The position numbers were made by a program, and so were the translations under genes. Below are positions 8,180 to 17,406 of a stretch of DNA of 64,000 nucleotides, in pieces. Numbering within the stretch: the first letter of the stretch is position 1; each line of letters begins with the position of its first letter. The stretch spans positions 310,001 through 374,000 of the forward strand of contig NZ_RCCE01000005.1 of NCBI RefSeq assembly GCF_003663885.1, read 5' to 3'. The stretch is from Litoreibacter meonggei. GTDB taxonomy: Bacteria; Pseudomonadota; Alphaproteobacteria; Rhodobacterales; Rhodobacteraceae. The notes beneath the pieces were generated by a model. That model made no database searches and had not been told where the DNA came from. It worked only from the letters and a program-made list of their open reading frames with translations.

Positions 8180-10047
8180 CGGGATTTTTTAGTAGATTAT
8201 TCGAACCGGTGCTGACCCGTTTGGGCGACAGTATCGACCCGTTCCGCGAGGCCGAGACCGCGCCGCCCCGCACCCTATGGGCGTTTTGTAAATGGTGTCT
8301 TGCGGGGTCGTGGCCGGTGCTTTTGTTAGCCTCGGTCTTTTCGGCGCTGGCTGGCACGATGGAGGCCGTCACGGCCATGTTGCTGGGCTGGGTCATCGAC
8401 GCGGTCTCGGTCACAGGGCCAGAGGGGTTCTTTGCGCAGAACTGGACGCTGATCGCGCTGTTCGTGGGCTTTTTCCTGATCGTCCGGCCGGTGTCCTTCG
8501 GGGTGAGCGCGGCCTTCAACGGCATCGTGGTACCGCCGAACGTCTACCCGCTGATCCAAAGCCGCCTGCACCGCTGGACGCTGGGCCATTCGGTCGACTA
8601 TTTCGACAACGACTTCGCGGGACGCATCGCGCAAAAGCAGATGCAGACGGCCCGCGCGCTGACCGAAGTGACGGCGGAGGCGATCAACGTCGTGGCCTTT
8701 GCGTTGGCGTCGATCATGGGCTCGGTCCTGCTGCTGGGTACGATCAGCGGCTGGGTCGCGTTGGCGCTGGCGGTTTGGCTGGCAGGCTACATCCTGATGA
8801 TCCGCTGGTTCATGCCGCGTATCCGCAAGCGGGCGGCAGCGCGGGCGGGCGCGCGCACCATGGTGACGGGGCAGGTGGTCGACACGATCACCAACATCAA
8901 GACGGTGAAGCTGTTCGGCCATTCACAATTCGAGGACGAATCCGCCCTGAACGCCATGTCTGTGCTGCGCGACCGCGCGTTGGAATTCGGCCGCCTGTCC
9001 ACCGGTTTCCGCTTTGCCTTGATGGCGGCGGCGGGGGTTTTGCCGGTGCTGCTGATCGGCGGCACAGTGATGTTATGGCAGTCGGGGATTGCCACGACCG
9101 GCGACATCGCGGCGGCGGGGGCAATCTCCATCCGCATCGCGCAGATGACGGGCTGGGTCAGTTTCTCGCTGATGGCGATGTATGCCAATGTCGGCGAGGT
9201 GGAGGACGGGATGCGCACGTTGACCCCGCCTCACGCCTTGCTGGACGCGGAGGAAGCGACGCCGTTGCAGGTGTCGTCGGCGGAGGTCGAGTTCGACCAC
9301 GTCACATTTCGCTATGGCCGCGAGGCGGGGGGGATCGACAACGTCTCCTTGCTGATCCCGTCAGGGCAGAAACTGGGGCTGGTGGGCGCATCCGGCGCGG
9401 GCAAATCAACCTTGGTGAGCTTGCTGCTCAGGCTCTATGACACCGAAACCGGTGCCGTGCGGATCGACGGGCAGAACGTGTCGGAAGTGACGCAGGAAAG
9501 CCTGCGCCAGAGCATCGGGATGGTCACGCAGGAAACCGCGATGTTCAACCGCTCCGCCCGCGACAATCTGATGTATGGCCGCCCAGACGCGACCGAGAAG
9601 CAGATGATCGCCGCCGCCAAGCGGGCCGAAGCGCACGACTTCATTCTGGAGCTTGAGGACCACAAAGGGCGCAAAGGCTACGACGCGCATCTAGGTGAGC
9701 GGGGCGTGAAGCTGTCAGGCGGGCAACGTCAACGGGTAGCACTCGCGCGGGCTTTGCTGAAAAACGCGCCGGTTCTGGTGCTGGACGAGGCGACGAGTGC
9801 GCTGGACAGCGAGGTGGAAGCTTCCATCCAACACGCGCTGGAACGCGCGATGGAAGGCAAGACGGTGATCGCCATCGCCCACCGGCTTAGCACGATTGCG
9901 CGAATGGACCGGATCGTGGTGCTGGAAGAAGGCCGCATCGTCGAGGACGGCACCCATGCGGAACTGCTGGCGCAGGACGGACGTTACGCGGGCTACTGGC
10001 GGCGGCAGTCCGGCGGGTTTATAGGCATTGCAGAAGCAGCCGAGTAA
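8176..10047 (+). CDS. ABC-type half-exporter, second of a tandem pair
   Basis: A 623-residue exporter half paralogous to the preceding gene. Membrane domain first, then ATPase with Walker A GASGAGKST near residue 405, signature LSGGQRQR near 513 and Walker B VLVLDEATSALD near 534. Both halves keep a catalytic glutamate after Walker B, so this is not the degenerate-site type of heterodimer. Six bases separate it from the RNA methyltransferase downstream. The two-gene arrangement and shared motifs argue for gene duplication and a two-subunit exporter; the cargo is unknown. Confidence 0.92.
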   Translation: MTGFFSRLFEPVLTRLGDSIDPFREAETAPPRTLWAFCKWCLAGSWPVLLLASVFSALAGTMEAVTAMLLGWVIDAVSVTGPEGFFAQNWTLIALFVGFFLIVRPVSFGVSAAFNGIVVPPNVYPLIQSRLHRWTLGHSVDYFDNDFAGRIAQKQMQTARALTEVTAEAINVVAFALASIMGSVLLLGTISGWVALALAVWLAGYILMIRWFMPRIRKRAAARAGARTMVTGQVVDTITNIKTVKLFGHSQFEDESALNAMSVLRDRALEFGRLSTGFRFALMAAAGVLPVLLIGGTVMLWQSGIATTGDIAAAGAISIRIAQMTGWVSFSLMAMYANVGEVEDGMRTLTPPHALLDAEEATPLQVSSAEVEFDHVTFRYGREAGGIDNVSLLIPSGQKLGLVGASGAGKSTLVSLLLRLYDTETGAVRIDGQNVSEVTQESLRQSIGMVTQETAMFNRSARDNLMYGRPDATEKQMIAAAKRAEAHDFILELEDHKGRKGYDAHLGERGVKLSGGQRQRVALARALLKNAPVLVLDEATSALDSEVEASIQHALERAMEGKTVIAIAHRLSTIARMDRIVVLEEGRIVEDGTHAELLAQDGRYAGYWRRQSGGFIGIAEAAE

Positions 10048-10053
10048 ACGCCC

Positions 10054-11250
10054 ATGACACAGACCATTCTACGACTGAACCACAAGGGCGAAGGCGTGCC
10101 AGACGCGGGCGCCCCGATCCCGCGCGTGTTGCCGGATGAGGTGGTAGAGGACGGGCGCATCGTGACGCCTTCTGTTGCGCGGGTGGCGGCCCCTTGCCGA
10201 CATTTCAAAAGCTGCGGCGGCTGCGCGATGCAGCATGCCAGCGATGATTTCGTGGCGGAGTGGAAGACGGATGTGATCCGGCTGGGGCTTTCCGCCCGGG
10301 GGATCGAGACGGATATACGGCCTATTCTAACCTCGCCCGCGCAATCGCGTCGCCGTGCGACGTTGCACGGGCGGCGGACCAAGAAGGGCGCGATGGTCGG
10401 GTTTTTCGGGCGCGGCTCTGACGCGCTGATCGAGGTGCCGGATTGCAAGTTGCTGGACCCCGCTTTGATTGCGGCGTTTCCAGTTTTGGAAGAACTGACC
10501 GTCGCTGCGGCTTCGCGGAAAAGCACTGTCGGGCTGGTCGTGACCTTGTCGGAAGGGGGTCTGGATGTGGATATCCGTGACGCCAAGCCGTTGGAGCCGC
10601 AGGGCATTCTGGAAATGGCAGCCTTGGCGGAGCGGCACAAACTGGCACGGCTGAGTTGGGACGGGGAAGCCGTGGCGACCCGCGAACCACCGATGCAGAG
10701 TTTCGGCAAAGGCAAGGTCGCGCCGCCGCCCGGTGCGTTTTTGCAAGCGACAGCGCATGGGCAGGCGGCGTTGTTGGCCTGCGTTCAGGAGGCCTTGGGG
10801 GATGCCAAACAGGTCGTGGATCTGTTCGCGGGTTGCGGCACGTTTACCCTGCCTGCCGCCGAAAAGGCAGAGGTCTGGGCGCTGGAAGGCGAGGCCGCGC
10901 TGATTGACGCTTTGGATGCTGGATGGCGCAAGGCCGTGGGGTTGAAGAAAGTGAAGTCCGAGACGCGCGACCTGTTCCGCCGCCCCGTATTGCCGCAGGA
11001 ATTGCGCAAGACGGATGCAGTGATCATTGACCCGCCGCGTGCGGGGGCGGAGGCGCAAACGATCGAATTGGCGCAGAGCAGTGTGAAACGGATTGCAGCG
11101 GTGTCGTGCAACCCGATCTCGTTCGCGCGGGACGCGGAAATCCTGATCGCAGGCGGATATCACCTTGATTGGGTGCAACCGGTGGACCAATTCCGCTGGT
11201 CCTCGCATGTGGAACTTGCGGCGCAGTTCAGCAAACCCCATATGGGCTGA
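10054..11250 (+). CDS. Class I SAM-dependent RNA m5U methyltransferase (TrmA/RlmD-like, Fe-S)
   Basis: A 398-residue RNA methyltransferase of the TrmA/RumA family, which makes 5-methyluridine in 23S rRNA or tRNA. An iron-sulfur cluster motif is visible near residue 50 (CRHFKSCGGC), the SAM site is VDLFAGCGTFTLP, IIDPPRAG is the DPPR motif, and the catalytic cysteine sits in VSCNP. The N-terminal TRAM domain of the E. coli enzymes is reduced to a short segment. It probably modifies 23S rRNA (RlmD role), but sequence alone does not separate this from RlmC or TrmA activity. Confidence 0.88.
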   Translation: MTQTILRLNHKGEGVPDAGAPIPRVLPDEVVEDGRIVTPSVARVAAPCRHFKSCGGCAMQHASDDFVAEWKTDVIRLGLSARGIETDIRPILTSPAQSRRRATLHGRRTKKGAMVGFFGRGSDALIEVPDCKLLDPALIAAFPVLEELTVAAASRKSTVGLVVTLSEGGLDVDIRDAKPLEPQGILEMAALAERHKLARLSWDGEAVATREPPMQSFGKGKVAPPPGAFLQATAHGQAALLACVQEALGDAKQVVDLFAGCGTFTLPAAEKAEVWALEGEAALIDALDAGWRKAVGLKKVKSETRDLFRRPVLPQELRKTDAVIIDPPRAGAEAQTIELAQSSVKRIAAVSCNPISFARDAEILIAGGYHLDWVQPVDQFRWSSHVELAAQFSKPHMG

Positions 11251-11271
11251 AACCCATAGACCGGAGCCTTC

Positions 11272-12045
11272 ATGTCCCTGCGCGCCCGCACGCAAGCCAT
11301 CCTTGACCGCCCACTGACCAGAAACTTCATTCTGGGCGTGATCCTGTTCAACGCGATCATTCTAGGGCTGGAAACGGTGGAGCCTGTGATGGCTGTCGCA
11401 GGACCGTTGATCTTGGCGTTGGACATGATCTGCCTTGCGGTTTTCGTGGTGGAGATTGCCGCCAAGCTGTTCGCACAACGGGGGCAATTCTTCCGCAAAG
11501 GCTGGAACCTGTTCGACTTCGTGATCGTCGGGATCGCGCTGGTCCCCGGCTCCGGCGCGTTCTCTGTGCTGCGGGCGTTGCGCGTGTTGCGGCTGTTGCG
11601 GGTGCTGTCGGTCGCCCCCTCCATGCGCCGCGTGGTCGAAGGGCTGGTGACCGCCCTGCCCGGCATGGCGTCGGTCTTCTTGCTGATGGCGTTGCTGTTC
11701 TATATCGGCGCGGTGGTCTCGACCAAGCTGTTCGGCGCGGCCTTCCCCGACTGGTTCGGGACGCTGGGCCTGTCGGGCTACACGCTGTTCCAGATCATGA
11801 CGCTGGAGAGCTGGTCCATGGGCATCGTGCGCCCCGTCATGGAGGTCTACCCCTACGCGTGGGTGTTCTTCTTGCCGTTCATTCTGGTGACGACATTTGC
11901 GGTCGTGAACCTGTTGGTGGGCCTGATCGTAAACTCGATGCAGAACGCCCATTCGGAGGAAGAGCACGCCGCGACGGACAGCTATCGCGACGACGTCATG
12001 GCACGGTTGAACGAAATCGAACGGCTCATCAAAGCCCGCAACTAA
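11272..12045 (+). CDS. Voltage-gated sodium channel, NaChBac/NavAb type
   Basis: A 257-residue single-domain channel subunit with six membrane segments that should assemble as a tetramer. The voltage sensor S4 carries regularly spaced arginines at about residues 101, 104, 107 and 110 ([13 protein letters not shown]). The selectivity filter is TLESWSM at about 177-183, the sequence known from the NavAb channel. A short C-terminal coiled tail follows S6. It is the last gene of the + strand run; its stop overlaps that of the convergent dxs by four bases. Bacterial Nav channels are linked to motility, chemotaxis and pH homeostasis; the role here is not shown. Confidence 0.92.
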   Translation: MSLRARTQAILDRPLTRNFILGVILFNAIILGLETVEPVMAVAGPLILALDMICLAVFVVEIAAKLFAQRGQFFRKGWNLFDFVIVGIALVPGSGAFSVLRALRVLRLLRVLSVAPSMRRVVEGLVTALPGMASVFLLMALLFYIGAVVSTKLFGAAFPDWFGTLGLSGYTLFQIMTLESWSMGIVRPVMEVYPYAWVFFLPFILVTTFAVVNLLVGLIVNSMQNAHSEEEHAATDSYRDDVMARLNEIERLIKARN

Positions 12046-13970
12046 GCGCGGCGGGTGGCCATGTCCGCGATGCCCAAAGTTTCAAGCACCTTGGTTTCGA
12101 TCTGGGGCGCGTTCATGGCGGCGGCGGCGTACATGTCGGAGGGGCTGGCCTGGTCGATAAAGATATCGGGCAGGACCATGGAGCGGTATTTCAGACCTCT
12201 GTCGAACACGCCGTTCTCGGCCAGCAACTGCGCCACGTGAGAGCCGAAGCCGCCGATGGCGCCTTCCTCGATGGTGATCAGCGCCTCGTGGTTGCGGGCA
12301 AGGTTCAGGATCGCGTCCTCGTCCAGCGGCTTGGCGAAACGGGCGTCGACCACGGTGGGGGTGATCCCCTTGGCGGCAAGGTTTTCGGCGGCTTTCATCA
12401 CCTCTGACAGGCGAGTGCCGAAAGACAGGAGGGCGACGCGGTTGCCCTCTTGGATCAGGCGGGATTTGCCGATCTCTAATATCTGGCCCTTCTCGGGCAT
12501 CTCGACGCCGACGCCTTCACCACGCGGGTAGCGGAACGCGATGGGGCCGTCATCGTAGGCCACGGCGGTGGCGGTCATGTGGACAAGCTCGGCCTCGTCG
12601 GCGGCGGCCATCACGACCATGCCAGGGAGGTTCGCCATGAAGGCGATATCGAAGCTGCCTGCGTGCGTTGCCCCATCAGCCCCAACCAGACCAGCACGGT
12701 CGATGGGGAAGCGGACGGGCAGGCGTTGCAGGGCGACGTCGTGGACGACTTGGTCGTAGCCGCGTTGCAGGAAGGTCGAATAGATCGCGCAGAACGGCTT
12801 CATTCCGCCCGCCGCGAGACCGGCGGCGAAGGTGACGGCGTGTTGCTCCGCGATGCCCACGTCGAAGGTGCGGGACGGGTAGCGTTCGGCCATTAGGCCA
12901 AGGCCCGTACCGTCGGGCATGGCAGCAGTGACGGCGACGATTTTCGAGTCCTCAGCGGCGTGATCCACCAGCGCCTTGCCAAACACGGAGGTGTAGCTGG
13001 GCGCGTTGGAGGGGGTTTTCTTTTGCTTGCCGGTGACGAAGTCGAACTTGGCGGTGGCGTGGCCGCCATCAGCGGCGTTTTCGGCGGGGGCGTAGCCTTT
13101 GCCTTTGGTGGTGATCGCGTGGATCAGCACGGGACCGTCGGCGCGGGATTTGACGGTGCGCAGGACGGCGAGCAGTTGTTCCATGTCGTGGCCGTCGATT
13201 GGGCCGACATAGGAAAAGCCGAGTTCTTCAAATAAGGTACCGCCGACGGTTGCGGCTTTGAGCAGCTCCTTGGCGCGGCGGGCCCCCTCTTGGAAGGGAG
13301 GCGGCAACAAGGAAACAGCACCTTTGGCGGCAGCTTTGAATTCTTGGAACGGCGCGCCTGCGTAGAGGCGGGACAGGTAGGACGACATGGCACCTGTGGG
13401 CGGTGCTATGGACATTTCGTTGTCGTTGAGGATGACAATCATGCGCTTGCCAAGGTGGCCCGCGTTGTTCATCGCCTCGTAGGCCATGCCAGCGCTGATG
13501 GAACCGTCGCCGATTACGGCGATGCAGTCGCCGATGCCATGCTCCGGCGCGCCACCAAGATCGCGGGCGACGGCCATGCCAAGGGCGGCGGAAATGGAGG
13601 TGGACGAATGCGCCGCACCGAAGGGATCATAGGGCGACTCGGAGCGTTTGGTGAAGCCGGACAGCCCGTCCTTCTGGCGGATCGTACACATCTGGTCGCG
13701 GCGTCCGGTGACGATTTTATGCGGATAGCACTGGTGCGATACGTCCCAGATCAAACGGTCTTTCGGAGCCTCGAACACGGCGTGAATCGCGACGGTCAGC
13801 TCGATAACACCAAGCCCCGCACCAAGATGTCCACCGGTCTGCGAGACCGCGTAGACAGTTTCCAACCGCAACTCATACGCGAGCTGCGTCAGCTCGGCGT
13901 CGGACATGCCCTTCATGTCAGCGGGGGTTTTGACCCGATCCAGGAGGGGCGTCTGCGGTCTATCGCTCAT
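12042..13970 (-). CDS. dxs: 1-deoxy-D-xylulose-5-phosphate synthase
   Basis: Condenses pyruvate and glyceraldehyde 3-phosphate into DXP, the entry step of the non-mevalonate isoprenoid pathway; thiamine diphosphate-dependent, cytoplasmic. At 642 residues it is full length. The N-terminal thiamine-binding region has [18 protein letters not shown] and ILNDNEMSI; the middle has the catalytic glutamate region [15 protein letters not shown]; a transketolase C-terminal domain ends the protein. It lies 12 bases downstream of ispA, the last gene of a six-gene - strand string, placing two isoprenoid steps together. Confidence 0.97.
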   Translation of the reverse strand: MSDRPQTPLLDRVKTPADMKGMSDAELTQLAYELRLETVYAVSQTGGHLGAGLGVIELTVAIHAVFEAPKDRLIWDVSHQCYPHKIVTGRRDQMCTIRQKDGLSGFTKRSESPYDPFGAAHSSTSISAALGMAVARDLGGAPEHGIGDCIAVIGDGSISAGMAYEAMNNAGHLGKRMIVILNDNEMSIAPPTGAMSSYLSRLYAGAPFQEFKAAAKGAVSLLPPPFQEGARRAKELLKAATVGGTLFEELGFSYVGPIDGHDMEQLLAVLRTVKSRADGPVLIHAITTKGKGYAPAENAADGGHATAKFDFVTGKQKKTPSNAPSYTSVFGKALVDHAAEDSKIVAVTAAMPDGTGLGLMAERYPSRTFDVGIAEQHAVTFAAGLAAGGMKPFCAIYSTFLQRGYDQVVHDVALQRLPVRFPIDRAGLVGADGATHAGSFDIAFMANLPGMVVMAAADEAELVHMTATAVAYDDGPIAFRYPRGEGVGVEMPEKGQILEIGKSRLIQEGNRVALLSFGTRLSEVMKAAENLAAKGITPTVVDARFAKPLDEDAILNLARNHEALITIEEGAIGGFGSHVAQLLAENGVFDRGLKYRSMVLPDIFIDQASPSDMYAAAAMNAPQIETKVLETLGIADMATRRA

Positions 13971-13982
13971 CTGCGTTGTCCT

Positions 13983-14843
13983 TCACGTGTCGCGGTCAAC
14001 TACGAACCGCGCCGCTGCTTTTAGGTTGTCCGCCGCGTCACCGTAAGGGGAAAGGGCGTCGCAGGCTTGCACGACCAACTCGTTCGCGCGGGCCTTTGCG
14101 CCCTCCATACCAAGGAGTGACACGAATGTCGCCTTTCCGGCGTCAGCATCTTTTTGCAGGCGTTTTCCTGCTTTTTCCGCGCAGCCTTCGATATCCAAGA
14201 TGTCATCGGCGATCTGGAAAGCAAGGCCAAGCGCTTGGGCATATTGGCGCAGCGGGGCTGGATCGGCCTCAGCAAGGATCGCGCCTGCCTGCCCTGACCA
14301 CTCGATCAATGCGCCGGTTTTGCCCGCTTGCAGGCGCGTGATTTGCTTTAGCGTTAAGGGTTTTTCAGCGGACTCGGCGGCAATATCGAGCGCTTGGCCC
14401 AGCACCATGCCCTGCGCGCCAGCGGCTTTCGCCATCGACGAGATCAGCGCGAGGCGAACTTCGGCATAGGCGTCCATATTCGACAGCAGCTCAAAGGCCA
14501 GTGTTTGCAATGCGTCGCCGGTGAGGACGGCGGTTGCTTCGTCCCATTGGACGTGGACGGTCGGCACGCCACGACGCAAATCGTCGTTGTCCATGCAAGG
14601 CAGGTCGTCGTGGACGAGGCTGTAGGCGTGGATCATTTCAATCGCGGCAGCGGCCTGATCGGCCATTTCGGGCGCAACGTCATGCAAGCGCGCGCTTTCC
14701 ATCACCAAGAACGCCCTGAGCCGTTTGCCACCAGTACAAGTGTAGCGCATGGCGTCTGCGATGACGCCGTCCAGAGGCCGCATCGCCTCGTTCAGCGCCG
14801 CTTGCACACGGGTTTGCGCGTCGGTTAAAGCGTCTTGGAACAC
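13983..14843 (-). CDS. ispA: Polyprenyl synthetase (farnesyl/geranylgeranyl diphosphate synthase)
   Basis: Makes C15 (possibly C20) prenyl diphosphate from isopentenyl and dimethylallyl diphosphate, feeding quinone and carotenoid or hopanoid synthesis. 286 residues, usual for bacterial FPP synthase. The first aspartate-rich motif is DDLPCMD at residues 79-85, followed by DDLRRG; the second is DDILDIEG. The insertion of two residues in the first motif is the bacterial FPPS type. It lies between xseB and dxs, an order common in alphaproteobacteria. Confidence 0.94.
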   Translation of the reverse strand: MFQDALTDAQTRVQAALNEAMRPLDGVIADAMRYTCTGGKRLRAFLVMESARLHDVAPEMADQAAAAIEMIHAYSLVHDDLPCMDNDDLRRGVPTVHVQWDEATAVLTGDALQTLAFELLSNMDAYAEVRLALISSMAKAAGAQGMVLGQALDIAAESAEKPLTLKQITRLQAGKTGALIEWSGQAGAILAEADPAPLRQYAQALGLAFQIADDILDIEGCAEKAGKRLQKDADAGKATFVSLLGMEGAKARANELVVQACDALSPYGDAADNLKAAARFVVDRDT

Positions 14844-14848
14844 GGGAT

Positions 14849-15091
14849 TTACAGGCCTTCGACTGGCGTGGTTCCTGTGGCTTGGCCGTCACTGCCAAGG
14901 GTGATCTGGGCCACTTTTTCTTCGGCCTCTTTTAGTTTGGCCTCGCAGCGTTTCTTCAGCTCCGCACCGCGCTCATACAGCTTGATGCTGTCGTCGAGTG
15001 GCACGTCGCCGCGTTCCAGTTGGCCCACGACTTGCTCCAGCTCGGCCATGGCCTGCTCGAAGCTCATTTCGTCTACTTTTGTGTCAGCCAT
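14849..15091 (-). CDS. xseB: Exodeoxyribonuclease VII small subunit
   Basis: An 80-residue protein, right for XseB, the small subunit that binds the large XseA nuclease to degrade single-stranded DNA. The core FEQAMAELEQVVGQLERGDVPLDDSIKLYERG is the family signature and forms a helical hairpin. It starts 8 bases inside the end of the upstream HDAC-like gene and stops 5 bases before ispA. The large subunit is not in the window. Confidence 0.95.
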   Translation of the reverse strand: MADTKVDEMSFEQAMAELEQVVGQLERGDVPLDDSIKLYERGAELKKRCEAKLKEAEEKVAQITLGSDGQATGTTPVEGL

Positions 15092-16025
15092 GGGTGCCTC
15101 GCTTGATCAATACTTCCAGATGCGCGCGCGTAGACGCGGCGAGGGCATCAAGATCATATCCGCCTTCCAGAGTCGAGACGACGCGGCCTTCGCAATGCGT
15201 ATCGGCAACATCGCACAAGGCTTGCGTCGCCCACGCGAAATCGGCCTCGTCCCAGTTCAGGTTGGCCAGCGGATCATTGCGGTGCGCGTCGAAGCCTGCT
15301 GAAATCAACAGGAGTTGCGGCTTGAAGTCGTTGAGGGCGGGGATAACCATGCGCTCGTAGGCTTTGCGAAGCTCCGCGCCGCCGGAATTTGCCTGTAGCG
15401 GGATGTTAAGGATGTTACCTGACGCCCCCGTTTCATGAGCGGCACCAGAGCCGGGGTAAAGCGGCATCTGGTGGCTGGAGATGAACAGCGTGCGCGGCTC
15501 GTCCCAGAGCAGGTCTTGTGTGCCGTTGCCGTGGTGGACGTCGAAATCGACGATGGCGACGCGCTCCAGCCCGTGGGCATCCAGCGCGTGTTTGGCGGCG
15601 ATGGCGATATTGCCGAACAGGCAGAACCCCATCGGTGTTTGCTTTTCGGCATGGTGACCCGGCGGGCGCATGGCGGCGAAGGCGTTTTGAACCTCGCCGC
15701 CCAGTACCATGTCGACGGCCTTGGTCATGGCCCCGACACCGCGATAGGCGGCTTTGAGTGAACCAGCCGACATATGTGTGTCAGCATCAAGCGAGATAGA
15801 GCCGGACGCGGGTGCCGCAGCCTTTACCGCGTCGATATGGGCCTGCGGGTGAACCCGCAGAATCGCCTCATCCGTGCCTATAGGGGCATCGAGCCGCTGC
15901 ACACCACTTAGGTCCATCGCATCCAGCGCGGAATAAATCGCCATAAGCCGGTCGACCCGTTCGGGATGCCCCGTCGGCGTGATGTGGTTCAGGCAATCGG
16001 AATGGGTCAGCAGAGCGGTCGTCAT
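15084..16025 (-). CDS. Histone deacetylase family protein (acetylpolyamine amidohydrolase-like)
   Basis: A 313-residue zinc hydrolase of the bacterial HDAC/AcuC/APAH superfamily that removes acyl groups from amines. All active-site motifs are present: RPPGHHA (tandem histidines), DFDVHHGNGT (zinc ligands and charge relay), SAGFDAHRNDPL (zinc-binding Asp), LEGGYD (catalytic Tyr). The substrate may be acetylpolyamines or a protein; motifs do not decide. It sits between petR and xseB with very short gaps (9 bases to petR), so it is co-transcribed with a regulator and isoprenoid genes. Confidence 0.93.
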   Translation of the reverse strand: MTTALLTHSDCLNHITPTGHPERVDRLMAIYSALDAMDLSGVQRLDAPIGTDEAILRVHPQAHIDAVKAAAPASGSISLDADTHMSAGSLKAAYRGVGAMTKAVDMVLGGEVQNAFAAMRPPGHHAEKQTPMGFCLFGNIAIAAKHALDAHGLERVAIVDFDVHHGNGTQDLLWDEPRTLFISSHQMPLYPGSGAAHETGASGNILNIPLQANSGGAELRKAYERMVIPALNDFKPQLLLISAGFDAHRNDPLANLNWDEADFAWATQALCDVADTHCEGRVVSTLEGGYDLDALAASTRAHLEVLIKRGTHG

Positions 16026-16034
16026 TGGTTTTCC

Positions 16035-16742
16035 TTAGTCTGGCGCAAGCATGTAGCCGGAGCCGCGCACCGTTTGAAGGTAGCGGGGTTGTTTGGGGTC
16101 GGCCTCGATCTTACGACGCAGGCGGGTGATTTGAACGTCCACCGCGCGTTCCTGTGCTTGGCCTCGGTCACGGCCCAGATCTTCGACCAGTTTGACGCGG
16201 GAGACCGGCTCCCCCGGACAGGCCGAGAAAATCTTCATCAATTGCACCTCGGTTGCGGTTAGGCGGATTAGATCTTCCCCGCGCCACATCTCCCCGCGCT
16301 CGATGTCATAGCGGATGTCACCCAAGGACAGGGATTTCGGGGCCTCAACGAGGTCTTCGGTTTGGGGCACGCGACGCAGGATCGCGTTGATCCGAAGCAG
16401 CAATTCCTTCGGCTCGAACGGCTTGGGCAGATAGTCGTCCGCCCCTGCCTCCAGCCCGGAAATCCGGTCGCTGCTTTCTCCTTTGGCAGTCAATAGCAGG
16501 ATCGGGGTGTCACGCGTTTGACGCAGCTCTTTAGTGAAAGTGATACCGTCATCGCCCGGCATCATCACGTCCAGCACGATCAGGTCGAAATCCAGCCCCT
16601 CTAACAACCGACGCGCGTGGTCTGCATCGCGCGCGGAGGTGGTAAAGAACCCGTTGCGGCTTAGGAACTGCTGGATGAGTTTGCGGATACGTTCATCGTC
16701 ATCAACGATAAGTAAATGAGCGTCGTTTTGGGACAAGGCCAC
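16035..16742 (-). CDS. petR: OmpR-family response regulator, PetR-like
   Basis: A 235-residue two-domain regulator. Receiver: acidic pair in LLIVDDDE, phospho-acceptor Asp in IVLDVMMPG, Lys in LPKPF. Effector: winged helix of the OmpR/PhoB type ending VRGSGYML. The start is GTG, directly after the TAA stop of the upstream MarR gene, with AGGAGG eight bases ahead. The MarR-OmpR pair matches petP-petR, described upstream of the cytochrome bc1 operon in Rhodobacter capsulatus and needed for its growth. Here the bc1 genes are not adjacent, so the name rests on gene order and domain type. Confidence 0.82.
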   Translation of the reverse strand: MALSQNDAHLLIVDDDERIRKLIQQFLSRNGFFTTSARDADHARRLLEGLDFDLIVLDVMMPGDDGITFTKELRQTRDTPILLLTAKGESSDRISGLEAGADDYLPKPFEPKELLLRINAILRRVPQTEDLVEAPKSLSLGDIRYDIERGEMWRGEDLIRLTATEVQLMKIFSACPGEPVSRVKLVEDLGRDRGQAQERAVDVQITRLRRKIEADPKQPRYLQTVRGSGYMLAPD

Positions 16743-17255
16743 TTATGAGCCCTCCTTAAATGTCTGAAAATGCCGGCGCATTTCAGGGTCCATGATTTGC
16801 TCAAGCACTTGGCGAAAGCCTGCAACTGCGTCTGGCCCGGCGTCACGATAGGCTGCACGCATACGGCCGCGCTGCGCCTCTGATAACTCTTTTTCCAACT
16901 CCTGGCCTGTTTCGGTCAAGAAGAGGTGGCGTTCGCGGCGATCTTGCTTGCCGATGCGGCTTTCGACAAGGCCGTCTTCGATCAACGCCCTTAGCACGCG
17001 GTTTAGCGATTGCTTGGTCACGCCCAGAATATCGAGCAGGTTGTTCACCGTGTTGCCGGGACTGCGCTTGATGAAGTGGATCGCGCGGTGATGCGCGCGG
17101 CCATAGGCATATTCTTGCAAAATGCGGTCAGGATCGGCGGTAAAGCCGCGATAGGCAAAGAACATCGCCTCAATGCCACGCCGCAACTGGTCGTCGGTCA
17201 AAAACAACAGGCTTTCCCCGCTGATAGGCGCTTGACCCGTCCCTCGATCTGACAT
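16743..17255 (-). CDS. petP: MarR-family transcriptional regulator, PetP-like
   Basis: A 170-residue winged-helix protein. The helix-turn-helix is in LLDILGVTKQSLNRVLRALI and the wing follows as SRIGKQDRRERHLFLTETG, both standard MarR features. It is the promoter-proximal gene of the petP-petR-HDAC-xseB-ispA-dxs string and touches petR with no spacer. It is divergent from ilvE across about 150 bases. Function in the family is ligand-controlled or phosphorelay-linked repression; target genes are not known from this sequence. Confidence 0.82.
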   Translation of the reverse strand: MSDRGTGQAPISGESLLFLTDDQLRRGIEAMFFAYRGFTADPDRILQEYAYGRAHHRAIHFIKRSPGNTVNNLLDILGVTKQSLNRVLRALIEDGLVESRIGKQDRRERHLFLTETGQELEKELSEAQRGRMRAAYRDAGPDAVAGFRQVLEQIMDPEMRRHFQTFKEGS

Positions 17256-17306
17256 GCGGCTACTCCCTGACGTCTTCTTGCTGGGGATCAGTTTATGTCA
17301 GCCTTG

Positions 17307-17335
17307 TTGACTTTCCAAGTATCGAATGGTAGCGA
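17307..17335 (+). promoter_or_regulatory. Candidate promoter for ilvE
   Basis: TTGACT at 17307-17312 matches a -35 box; after 17 bases TAGCGA at 17330-17335 is a weak -10 match. It lies about 70 bases before the ilvE start, in the divergent region shared with petP. Only the -35 element is convincing. Confidence 0.3.
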
Positions 17336-17406
17336 ATCGCCAGTTTAGTGAAATATTATGTCCGAAACGGGCCTTTCACACGCAACAAATGAAAAAGGAT
17401 GAAGCA

